NCBI GenBank assembly: GCA_964345555.1
Contig: CAYFRD010000036.1
Coordinates: 1 to 15,322 of the forward strand
Direction of reading: 5' to 3'
From: Peptoniphilus_E sp964345555
Lineage (GTDB): Bacteria > Bacillota > Clostridia > Tissierellales > Peptoniphilaceae
DNA: 15,322 bases
The notes beneath the pieces are model-generated. The model saw only the letters and a program-made list of their open reading frames with translations. It was not told the DNA's origin and did no database searches. A program made the translations under genes and the position numbers. Positions 1-7,568 of this stretch are shown here, in pieces. How positions within the stretch are numbered: the stretch's first letter is position 1; every line of letters starts with the position of its first letter.

Positions 1-41
1 CATAGTTATTTCTGTTCGGTATAAAACTGTCTAAAAAAGAG

Positions 42-1013
42 TTGCCATTCCAATTCGCAATTTTTTCATTCATCACTTTAATTTTTTCATTTATTCTTTC
101 AAAGTCAGGAGTCAGCGTTAATTACTTAACTTCTGTTGAAGGTAATTTGGAAATGACGGAAGTTGGAGTAGTTAACTTATTAAGTTTTGATTATCTAAGA
201 GAATTTTTATCAAACTTGATAAAAAATTACATAAGTTTTCCGCCCTTAGGTGTGGTATTAATTATGATGATGGGAGTAGCTTTAATTGAACAAACAGGAT
301 TATTAAATGCATTTATTAAAAGATTGATATTAGGTGCTCCGGATTACCTTGTTACTGCTATATTAGTATTCATAGGTATAAATTCAAGCATAGCTTCTGA
401 TGCCGGAATTTTATTTACACCAGCTATTGGAGCTGTTGTATTTAACAGTTTAGGGAGAAACCCTTGGGTCGGGATTATAGTAGGATATGCAGCGGCTTCC
501 GGAGGATTAAGTGCAAGTTTATTTATTAGTAATTCTGATGTTTTATTAGCAGGAATTACTGAAAGTGTAGTTACCGGGATGAATATTGAAGGTTCAACAA
601 CTCCTTTAATAAATTATTATTTTATGGCTGCAATGACAATATTATTAACAATATTTATTACTTTGGTTGCAGAAAAGTTTTTAGTTAAATATTTAGGAAA
701 CCAAGGTAAAAGAGACTTATCACATATCAGTGCGGATGCAGAATTAACGGATATAGAAAGAAAAGGTCTTAAATATGCAGGTTTTGGTTTAATTTTATTC
801 GTTGTAGTTATGGCAATATTGACGGTTCCTAAAGATGCTTTCTTTAGAAATGAAAATGGTGGATTTTTACCGAAATCACCTTTAATTTCATCGGTAATGC
901 CGATAATATTCATGTTATTCTTTACAGTAGGTACTTTATATGGAATAGGTGCAAAAACCATAACTAAAGCCGGTGATATCCCCAGACATATTCAACAAGA
1001 GCTAAAGGCATGA
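42..1013 (+). pseudogene. AbgT-family transporter, N-terminal two thirds (frameshifted)
   Basis: Encodes the first ~320 residues of an AbgT-family secondary transporter, the family that imports p-aminobenzoyl-glutamate in E. coli. Visible family features are the stretch LIKNYISFPPLGVVLIMMMG, the segment with INSSIASDAGILFTPAIGAVVF, the NSDVLLAGI motif and several hydrophobic membrane spans. The reading frame stops at TGA 1011-1013 in the middle of the protein, just after DIPRHIQQELK, where homologues continue into another membrane helix. The continuation is in the next frame from about 1007. The TTG at 42 has no usable ribosome binding site. In-frame residues upstream (FGIKLSKKE, resembling the family's GNKLP region) continue to a TAG at 3-5, so the true N-terminus is also missing, altered or outside the window. 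Read as a damaged gene or an assembly error. Family assignment is secure; intactness is not. Confidence 0.8.
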
Positions 1014-1522
1014 CTTCTATATTCCCGACGATGTTTACTGCATCAATATTTGTAACGTTATTTAATGCAAGTAAGATAGCAACAATTATAGCGGTTAAGG
1101 GGTCGGATTTCTTACAAGCTTTAGATATACCTTCAATAATATTAATAATCTTATTAATATTATTGTGCACAGTTTTAAATTTATTTATAGGGAGCTCTTC
1201 TGCAAAATGGCTTATTCTTGCACCGGTGTTTGTTCCGATGTTTGCAATGATGGGATTTTCTCCGGCACTAACTCAAGTAGCTTATAGGATTGGAGATGGA
1301 GCAACTAATATTATTTCTCCGATAGCCGGAGCTGTACCAGTTATTTTAGGATTGTTAGAAGATTATAAGCCTGACAATTATAATAAAGATGTCGGTTTAG
1401 GTACTATGATTTCTCTAGAATTACCGTTTACTTTTACGCTTTTAATAGTTCAAACTATAAGTTTGATAATATGGTTCGTTTTAGGTATTCCCCTTGGACC
1501 CGGAGCGGGATCAATTATATGA
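1010..1522 (+). pseudogene. AbgT-family transporter, C-terminal third (frameshifted)
   Basis: Carries the C-terminal third of the same AbgT-family transporter, in the frame one base back from the upstream piece. Family signatures are FIGSSSAKWLILAPVFVPMF followed by MGFSPALTQVAYRIGDGATNIISP, then LLEDYKPD and a final LGIPLGPG, which match the end of AbgT proteins. Its ATG at 1010 overlaps the upstream stop as ATGA but lies inside the conserved protein, with no Shine-Dalgarno sequence. It is therefore unlikely to be a separate gene start. A single lost base near CTAAAGG (1002-1008) would explain the break, since restoring it gives ELKGMTSIF, which aligns with the family. It runs directly into the M20 hydrolase gene, whose ribosome binding site overlaps this stop codon. 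Confidence 0.8.
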
Positions 1523-1532
1523 GGTGTTAGAT

Positions 1533-2717
1533 ATGGATTTTAATAAAGTCAAAAATGAGGTTCATGAAAATATTGAAAAGTTTGTTCAAATTAGAAGAAA
1601 TATTCACAAGAATCCTGAACTGTCAATGGAAGAATATGAAACGACAGATTATATTGTAAAAACTCTAAAAGAATTTGGATTAAAAGAAGTTGAGAAAATT
1701 AATTCAACGGGAGTTGTAGCTATAATAAGAGGCAACGGATTAAAATGTATAGCTGTAAGAGCTGATATAGATGCTTTACCCATAGAAGAAAACAATAATT
1801 TAGATTTTAAATCTACCAACAAGGGAGTAATGCATGCGTGTGGACATGATGTTCATACAACATCACTACTGGGTTGCGCATATATTTTAAATAAATTTAA
1901 AGATGATTTAAATGGGATTGTAAAATTAATTTTTCAACCGGGAGAAGAAACCGGAAAAGGTGCTAAATATATGATTGAAAACGGTGTGCTAAGTAATGAA
2001 CCTGTACCGGAAGCGATTTTCGGGTTACACTGCTGGCCCGCTATGGAAGCGGGAAAAATTTATCATAGACATGGCAAAATGGGAGCTTGTTCAGATACTT
2101 TCGATATAAAAATCAAGGGGAAATCAGGACATGCTGCACATCCGGAAAATGCTGTTGACCCAATTATGATTTTAGGAAATTTAATTTGTTCGATTCAAAA
2201 TATAATTTCAAGAGAATTAAACGCTTTAGAACAAGGTATTATTACTATTTCATCAGTACATGGCGGGCAAGCATCCAATACTATTCCGGACGAAGTATTA
2301 ATAAAGGGGGCCATAAGAGCGTTGTCGGAAGAAACGAGAGAGTTTCTTCATAGGAGGTTAAGAGAAATAACTGATAATGTTTGTAAAACTTTTGGCGGAA
2401 ATTCTGAAATAAAAATAAATAAAGGAATACCCGTATCTTACAATGATGAGCAAGTGTCTAAAGTCATAGAAGATTCAATAATAAAAAATTTAGGAGAAGA
2501 TAGTTATATTTATAACCCTAATCCATCAATGGGGTCTGAAGATTTTGCCTATTATGGAAAAATTATTCCTGGAGCTATGTACAGGATAGGGACGGGTTTT
2601 AGAGATCAAAAAAATCCACCTCTACATTCATCTGGTCTTCTAATTAATGAAGATGCTATTGAGACGGGAATTCTATCGATGGCAGCTGTATGTGATGATT
2701 TGCTTAATTCTTTATAA
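1533..2717 (+). CDS. M20D-family amidohydrolase (AbgB/HipO-like)
   Basis: A cytoplasmic di-metal peptidase/amidohydrolase of 394 residues, the usual length for the M20D group, which hydrolyses N-acyl or N-aminobenzoyl amino acids. The metal site is complete: MHACGHDVHTT (C103, H105), FQPGEE (E138, E139), GLHCWP (H166) and PPLHSS (H365). The insert at about 185-290 is the dimerisation domain, including GHAAHPENAVDP. The start is taken at ATG 1533 because GAGGTG (1521-1526) lies six bases upstream; an earlier in-frame start at 1494 would lie inside the transporter gene. Pairing with an AbgT transporter is the known arrangement for uptake and cleavage of p-aminobenzoyl-glutamate, but family members also act on other acyl amino acids, so the substrate is not settled. 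If the transporter is really broken, this enzyme is left without its partner. Confidence 0.9.
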   Translation: MDFNKVKNEVHENIEKFVQIRRNIHKNPELSMEEYETTDYIVKTLKEFGLKEVEKINSTGVVAIIRGNGLKCIAVRADIDALPIEENNNLDFKSTNKGVMHACGHDVHTTSLLGCAYILNKFKDDLNGIVKLIFQPGEETGKGAKYMIENGVLSNEPVPEAIFGLHCWPAMEAGKIYHRHGKMGACSDTFDIKIKGKSGHAAHPENAVDPIMILGNLICSIQNIISRELNALEQGIITISSVHGGQASNTIPDEVLIKGAIRALSEETREFLHRRLREITDNVCKTFGGNSEIKINKGIPVSYNDEQVSKVIEDSIIKNLGEDSYIYNPNPSMGSEDFAYYGKIIPGAMYRIGTGFRDQKNPPLHSSGLLINEDAIETGILSMAAVCDDLLNSL

Positions 2718-2841
2718 TGTAAAAGAATGAGTTTTAATAAATTTCGGAAAAAATAAATATTCAATATAAACTTCTCTTAAATGCAATTGGATCTATTTTC
2801 ATCAATAGGGGAACATCGGTCTTAATAAGGGTAAATATAAA

Positions 2842-2871
2842 CTCGGGAAAATTATTCCCGGGTATTTTTTT
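2842..2871 (+). terminator. Rho-independent terminator after the amidohydrolase
   Basis: Stem CTCGGGAA (2842-2849) pairs with TTCCCGGG (2855-2862) through eight pairs including one G-U, with loop AATTA, followed by TATTTTTTT. It lies 125 bases after the hydrolase stop and separates the AbgT/M20 unit from the activase promoter. Confidence 0.85.
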
Positions 2872-2975
2872 GTCATAAAAATTTCATTATTCTTTATTGC
2901 AACATTATTAAAAAGAAATATTTTAGTGTAACTAATATGGTCATAATAACTTTTTATGAATCTATTTAAAAATAG

Positions 2976-3007
2976 TTGGATCTTTCTTCATATATATATA
3001 GTATAAT
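2976..3007 (+). promoter_or_regulatory. Probable sigma-A promoter of the dehydratase activase
   Basis: A perfect TATAAT lies at 3002-3007, about 50 bases before the start codon. The -35 region is weak: TTGGAT (2976-2981) is the nearest match but is 20 bases away, longer than the usual 17. A weak -35 overlapped by an inverted-repeat arm suggests control by a DNA-binding protein. Confidence 0.5.
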
Positions 3008-3042
3008 ATAAAATATGTTTGCTTATATACATGAAGAAAGAT
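2980..3042. repeat. Inverted repeat bracketing the activase -10 box
   Basis: The arm ATCTTTCTTCATATATATA (2980-2998) is repeated in inverse orientation as TATATACATGAAGAAAGAT (3024-3042), 18 of 19 positions matching, with 25 bases between. The TATAAT lies in the spacer. The left arm covers the -35 region and the right arm lies in the predicted leader. Arm centres are about 44 bases apart, roughly four helical turns, which would suit two operator sites bound on one DNA face. Confidence 0.7.
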
Positions 3043-3058
3043 AGTTTAAGGAGGCTTA

Positions 3059-6000
3059 TTGACAAGTATGAGAATTCACATGGGACTTGATGTTGGATCT
3101 ACCACGGTTAAGCTTGTTGTGTTGGACGGCGATTTCAACATCATGTATTCAACTTATAGAAGACATTTCTCTGATGTGAAGAAGACCATCAAAGATATAC
3201 TTAGAGATATTTTCAATGAGTTTAAATATGACAGTATGACGGTTGCCGTAACCGGTTCCGGCGGACTTACCGTGCATAAGATGCTTGGTATAGATTTTGT
3301 TCAAGAAGTGATTGCCGGCACAGAGGCGATTCAAAAATTCATACCTAAGACTGACGTGGCAATAGAACTGGGTGGAGAAGATTCTAAGATAACTTATCTG
3401 GCGGGAAATGTTGAACAAAGGATGAATTCAATCTGCGCAGGAGGGACGGGTGCCTTTATAGATCAAATGGCGAGCTTGCTCCAAACTGATGCCGCAGGAC
3501 TCAATGAACTTGCCAAAGATTATGAAAAATTATATCCCATAGCTTCCAGGTGTGGAGTTTTTGCAAAGACGGACATCCAAGCTCTGATAAATCAAGGAGC
3601 GGGTAAGTCTGATATAGCCATATCAGTATTTCAATCCGTTGTAAATCAAACAATTTCAAATCTCGCCTGCGGAAGACCTATCAGAGGAAATGTTGCTTTT
3701 CTGGGAGGACCGCTCCACTTTCTACCTATGCTCAAAGAAAGATTTGTTGAAACTTTGGGTTTAAAGGAAGATGAAGTGATAGCACCTGAAAACTCTCAAA
3801 TTTTTGTTGCCATGGGAGCGGCAATTGCAAGTGCTGAACAAAAATATGTATCCTTCATAAATTTATATAACAAGGTAAATGATTTAAAAGAGTCCTATGA
3901 AAGGACGGAATCCATAGTAGAACCGTTGTTTAACAGCGAAGAAGAAGTGGCTGAATTTAAAAAAGCCCATAGAACTAAGGAAGTTAAAAGAGCGGATATC
4001 ACAACTTACAGAGGACCCATGTACTTGGGGATAGACTCCGGCTCAACTACATCTAAAGTTGTGCTGTTGTCCGAAAACAAAGAAATTCTATATTCCTTTT
4101 ATGGTTCGAACGAAGGCAAACCGCTAGATGTTGCTAAGGAAAATCTTATGAAGATTTACGCTTTAAAAAATGACGATGCCTACATTGCTGCAGCAGGAGC
4201 TACGGGATATGGCGAAGATTTTTTAAAAGCGGCATTGAACTTGGACTTAGGAGAAGTGGAAACAATAGCTCATTTCACGGCTGCCAAATTCTTTGATCCT
4301 GACGTGGATTTTATTTTGGATATCGGCGGACAGGATATGAAAAGTATGAAGATAAACGACGGAGTAATAGAATCCATATTGTTGAATGAGGCCTGTTCGT
4401 CCGGATGCGGATCCTTTCTAGAAACTTTTGCCACTTCAGTTAACATGACTCCGCAAGAGTTTTCCGAAGCTGCTTTGAGATCAAGAAATCCCGTGGATTT
4501 GGGAAGCAGGTGTACGGTGTTTATGAATTCCAATGTAAAGCAGGCTCAAAAAGAAGGTGCGGAGGTTGAAGATATTGCTGCGGGTCTGTCCTACTCCGTA
4601 ATAAAAAATGCCATACAGAAGGTAATAAAGATAAGAGACCCCAAAAAACTCGGGAAAAACATAGTGGTTCAAGGCGGAACATTTTTAAGTGATGCAGTGC
4701 TCAGAGCCTTTGAGGTGTTGACAGGCAGAAGTGTTACCAGACCTGAGATAGCAGGACTTATGGGAGCATTGGGAATGGCACTTATCTCGAAGGAAAAATC
4801 CACAGGAACCTCAAAGATCATAGGTATTGATGAGCTTGCGAAGTTTGAATACAGAAGCATATCCACTAATTGCAGACAATGTACCAACAACTGTGCTTTG
4901 AGTGTAAATATTTTTTCTAACGGAGGAAGGTATATCACTGGTAACAGATGTGAAAGAGGAGCAGGCAAGGTAAAAAGTGATTCGGAAGCTCTACCCAACT
5001 TGTATAAGTACAAATATGAAAGATTGTTTGATTATGAGTCTCTTGACCCTCAAAAGGCTAAAAGAGGTGTGGTGGGAATTCCCAGAGTGCTTAATATGTA
5101 TGAAAATTATCCTTTCTGGCACGCATTTTTCACCTACTTGGGATACAGTGTTGTTTTGTCGGATAAATCCGGCAGAGAGTTATATGAAAGAGGAATAGAA
5201 TCCATAACTTCTGAAACGGCGTGTTATCCGGCTAAAATAACCCACGGACATATTGAAAATTTAATCGACAAGGGAGTCAAGTTTATATTCTACCCTTCGG
5301 TATTTTACGAAGAACAGTACTATGAAAATGCTGACAACACTCTTAACTGTCCCGTGGTGGCCGGATACAGTGAAGTCATAAAGAACAACCTCGAAAGTTT
5401 GTCCAAAAATGATGTGAAGTTTTTAAATCCCTTTATATCTTTTGATGAAAGAGATAAATTGGTTAACAGATTGAGCAAGGTATTTAAAGGTATCAGAAAA
5501 TCTGACATAAGAGAAGCTGTAGGTCTTGGATATAGGGAATCGGACAGATATAAAATGGACGTCAGAGCCAAGGGGGAAGAGGCTCTCAAAATAATTGAAG
5601 AAAAGGGAATAAAGGGGATAGTTCTCGCCGGCAGACCATACCATGTCGATCCTGAAATAAACCACGGAATATCCGAGCTTATAAATTCACTGGGACTTGC
5701 AGTTCTTTCGGAGGACAGCATAGATCATCTGTCAAATATCGAAAATAGGCTCAGAGTTCTCGACCAATGGAAGTACCATTCCAGACTTTACAGAGCGGCT
5801 AAGTTTGTCGGAATGCAAGATAACTTGGAAATGGTGCAACTTAACTCATTCGGTTGCGGAATAGATGCAGTCACCACAGATCAAGTGAATGAAATCCTAA
5901 AGGAATACGGAAAGATCTATACGGTATTAAAGATAGATGAAGTAAACAATTTAGGTGCTATTAAGATAAGAATAAGATCTTTGATTGAAGCTGTAGAAAA

Positions 6001-7330
6001 GAAAGAAAAGCAGCAAGCTAAGGAAATTGAATACAAAGAACCGCTTAAATACACAGAAGAAATGAGGGGAAAACATACCTTGCTTCTGCCTCAAATGGCA
6101 CCCATACATTTTGGAATATTCCAAGGTATATTAAATGACGAAGGATTTAATCTGGAAGTTCTTCACGATCTTTCAAAATCCGTTATAAACGAGGGGCTTA
6201 ATTATGTCAACAATGATGCCTGCTATCCGTCCATATTCGTAGTGGGACAGTTTATAGATGCATTGAAGAGCGGTAAGTATGACACGGATAACCTCACCTT
6301 GGTGATTTCACAAACGGGCGGAGCCTGTCGTGCATCTAATTACGTCGGATTCATAAGAAAAGCAATAGCCGATGCCGGATTTGAACATGTTCCGGTGCTC
6401 GCGTTATCTTTCCAAGGTATAGAATCTCATCCGGGATTGAAACTGAGTTTCAGTCAATCTGTGAGAATTTTAAAGAAAGTCGTAATATCCATGCTATATG
6501 GAGATTTGATAATGAGATTGTATCAAGCTACCAAGCCCTATGAAAAAATAAAGGGTTCAAGTGATGTTCTCAAGAACAGATGGATCAAGAAATGTGCTCA
6601 TGAAGTTGATTTTTCCATGCTCAATTTCAGAAAGAATATCAATTCAATGATATTTGAATTTGAAAAGCTGGAAGTTGAAAGTATAAAGAAACCCAGAGTG
6701 GGAATAGTCGGAGAAATACTGGTCAAATACTTGCCGGCAGCCAACAACCATATAGTTGAAAAACTGGAAAAGGAAGGGGCTGAGGTAGTAGTGCCCGACC
6801 TCACGGACTTTTTGATGTATTCCTTTAAAAATGCGGACATCAAGAACAAAAAGCTCTCAAAGGGTAAGCTTCCGGCAATATTTTGCAATATAGGAATTGA
6901 ATATATAGAGAGATATAGAGGGTATATCAGGTATAAACTTTTGAAATCAAAGTTTGAAGCACCTAAAAAAGTTGAATATCTAATGAAACTGGCTGAGAAA
7001 TATGTGGATTTAGGGAATCAATACGGAGAAGGTTGGCTTCTGACGGCTGAAATGGTGGAACTCATTGAAATGGACGTACCCAACATCGTATGCGTACAAC
7101 CTTTCGGTTGTCTACCCAATCACATAACTGGCAAGGGTGTTATAAAAGCCATAAGGGAAGATTATCCCAAGGCTAATATTGTGCCCATAGACTTTGATGC
7201 TTCGGCAAGCGAAGTAAATCAATTCAACAGAATCAAGCTTATGCTTGCCCAAGCTAAGAAGAATTTGGAAGAAGAAAATAAGAAGCCTCATTATTATGTA
7301 ATACCTAATGTATATGCTGAATATCAATAA
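3059..7330 (+). CDS. Fused 2-hydroxyacyl-CoA dehydratase activase (HgdC-like) with HgdB-like region
   Basis: A 1423-residue cytoplasmic protein of the acyl-CoA dehydratase activase family. HgdC-type proteins use ATP to push an electron into the [4Fe-4S] centre of a 2-hydroxyacyl-CoA dehydratase. Domain 1 (about 5-265) has the ATPase loop GLDVGSTT (9-16) and C126 and C165, 39 residues apart as in HgdC, where two monomers share a cluster. Domain 2 (about 322-580) repeats this with GIDSGSTT (324-331), C446 and C485. A CxxCxxxC set (C605, C608, C612) plus C631 follows and may hold another metal centre. A DUF2229-like region with TACYPAK (C722) and an HgdB-like region with NDACYPS (C1055), GGACRASNY (C1090) and QPFGCLPN (C1351) complete it. 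The length is normal for the long clostridial forms. The TTG start is chosen because AAGGAGG (3048-3054) is four bases upstream; ATG 3068 is the alternative. No dehydratase subunit genes lie nearby, so its target is unknown. Confidence 0.88.
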   Translation: MTSMRIHMGLDVGSTTVKLVVLDGDFNIMYSTYRRHFSDVKKTIKDILRDIFNEFKYDSMTVAVTGSGGLTVHKMLGIDFVQEVIAGTEAIQKFIPKTDVAIELGGEDSKITYLAGNVEQRMNSICAGGTGAFIDQMASLLQTDAAGLNELAKDYEKLYPIASRCGVFAKTDIQALINQGAGKSDIAISVFQSVVNQTISNLACGRPIRGNVAFLGGPLHFLPMLKERFVETLGLKEDEVIAPENSQIFVAMGAAIASAEQKYVSFINLYNKVNDLKESYERTESIVEPLFNSEEEVAEFKKAHRTKEVKRADITTYRGPMYLGIDSGSTTSKVVLLSENKEILYSFYGSNEGKPLDVAKENLMKIYALKNDDAYIAAAGATGYGEDFLKAALNLDLGEVETIAHFTAAKFFDPDVDFILDIGGQDMKSMKINDGVIESILLNEACSSGCGSFLETFATSVNMTPQEFSEAALRSRNPVDLGSRCTVFMNSNVKQAQKEGAEVEDIAAGLSYSVIKNAIQKVIKIRDPKKLGKNIVVQGGTFLSDAVLRAFEVLTGRSVTRPEIAGLMGALGMALISKEKSTGTSKIIGIDELAKFEYRSISTNCRQCTNNCALSVNIFSNGGRYITGNRCERGAGKVKSDSEALPNLYKYKYERLFDYESLDPQKAKRGVVGIPRVLNMYENYPFWHAFFTYLGYSVVLSDKSGRELYERGIESITSETACYPAKITHGHIENLIDKGVKFIFYPSVFYEEQYYENADNTLNCPVVAGYSEVIKNNLESLSKNDVKFLNPFISFDERDKLVNRLSKVFKGIRKSDIREAVGLGYRESDRYKMDVRAKGEEALKIIEEKGIKGIVLAGRPYHVDPEINHGISELINSLGLAVLSEDSIDHLSNIENRLRVLDQWKYHSRLYRAAKFVGMQDNLEMVQLNSFGCGIDAVTTDQVNEILKEYGKIYTVLKIDEVNNLGAIKIRIRSLIEAVEKKEKQQAKEIEYKEPLKYTEEMRGKHTLLLPQMAPIHFGIFQGILNDEGFNLEVLHDLSKSVINEGLNYVNNDACYPSIFVVGQFIDALKSGKYDTDNLTLVISQTGGACRASNYVGFIRKAIADAGFEHVPVLALSFQGIESHPGLKLSFSQSVRILKKVVISMLYGDLIMRLYQATKPYEKIKGSSDVLKNRWIKKCAHEVDFSMLNFRKNINSMIFEFEKLEVESIKKPRVGIVGEILVKYLPAANNHIVEKLEKEGAEVVVPDLTDFLMYSFKNADIKNKKLSKGKLPAIFCNIGIEYIERYRGYIRYKLLKSKFEAPKKVEYLMKLAEKYVDLGNQYGEGWLLTAEMVELIEMDVPNIVCVQPFGCLPNHITGKGVIKAIREDYPKANIVPIDFDASASEVNQFNRIKLMLAQAKKNLEEENKKPHYYVIPNVYAEYQ

Positions 7331-7370
7331 AAAACAGCGGGAGCAATCTCGCTGTTTTTTATTGATATTT
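7319..7370. terminator. Long hairpin terminator overlapping the activase stop, possibly bidirectional
   Basis: Positions 7319-7341 pair with 7348-7370 almost without fault (23 pairs, G-U wobbles only), with loop AGCAAT. The core ACAGCGGG/CTCGCTGT is flanked by A6 and T6, so it reads as a terminator on both strands. The stem includes the last codons and TAA of the activase. In the other direction it is the first terminator downstream of the sigma-54 regulator. Confidence 0.88.
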
Positions 7371-7568
7371 TGTACCGGATATCCGAGAGTTTTGTTATTT
7401 CACAATTTTCCGCAGAGTAAGTTCCCTGAATTGGAATGTGGATTATGTGGAGTGTATATCTTAGCTCATGATACATATTCACATTCGTTTCCTGTAGGTG
7501 ATGTCCACGTCCGCCTGATGTATTTAGTTGTTATTCATTCTGATATAGTATTTTAAATCAAATGAAGT
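7371..7568. other. Unexplained stretch between convergent genes
   Basis: About 200 bases between the convergent activase and regulator genes. The plus strand stays open to a TAA ending at 7556, but the peptide has no family I recognise and no start signal of its own. Apart from the palindrome CGGATATCCG (7376-7385) I see no promoter, RNA gene or insertion-sequence end. It could be a relic or a dispersed intergenic repeat. Confidence 0.4.

Larger units (their letters stand above)
2718..3058. other. Intergenic region with terminator, repeated motif and promoter
   Basis: A 341-base AT-rich gap between the amidohydrolase and the dehydratase activase. It contains a rho-independent terminator (2842-2871), two copies of a TTGGATCTxTxTTCAT motif (2787-2802 and 2976-2991), a small inverted repeat CTATTTAAAAATAG (2962-2975), and a promoter flanked by a long inverted repeat (2980-3042). 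I see no convincing coding sequence in it. Confidence 0.7.

Noticed and set aside
1002..1013. Programmed -1 ribosomal frameshift in the AbgT gene
   Set aside because: CTAAAGG does not form a standard slippery heptamer, no downstream stem was evident, and this family is not known to use frameshifting. A lost base is simpler.
2780..2870. T-box or other riboswitch upstream of the activase
   Set aside because: No T-box sequence or recognisable aptamer core, and the terminator at 2842 is followed by a separate promoter, so the element belongs to the upstream unit.
7308..7556. Small plus-strand gene after the activase
   Set aside because: Its start lies inside the activase gene, it has no ribosome binding site, it reads through a strong terminator hairpin, and the peptide is not recognisable.
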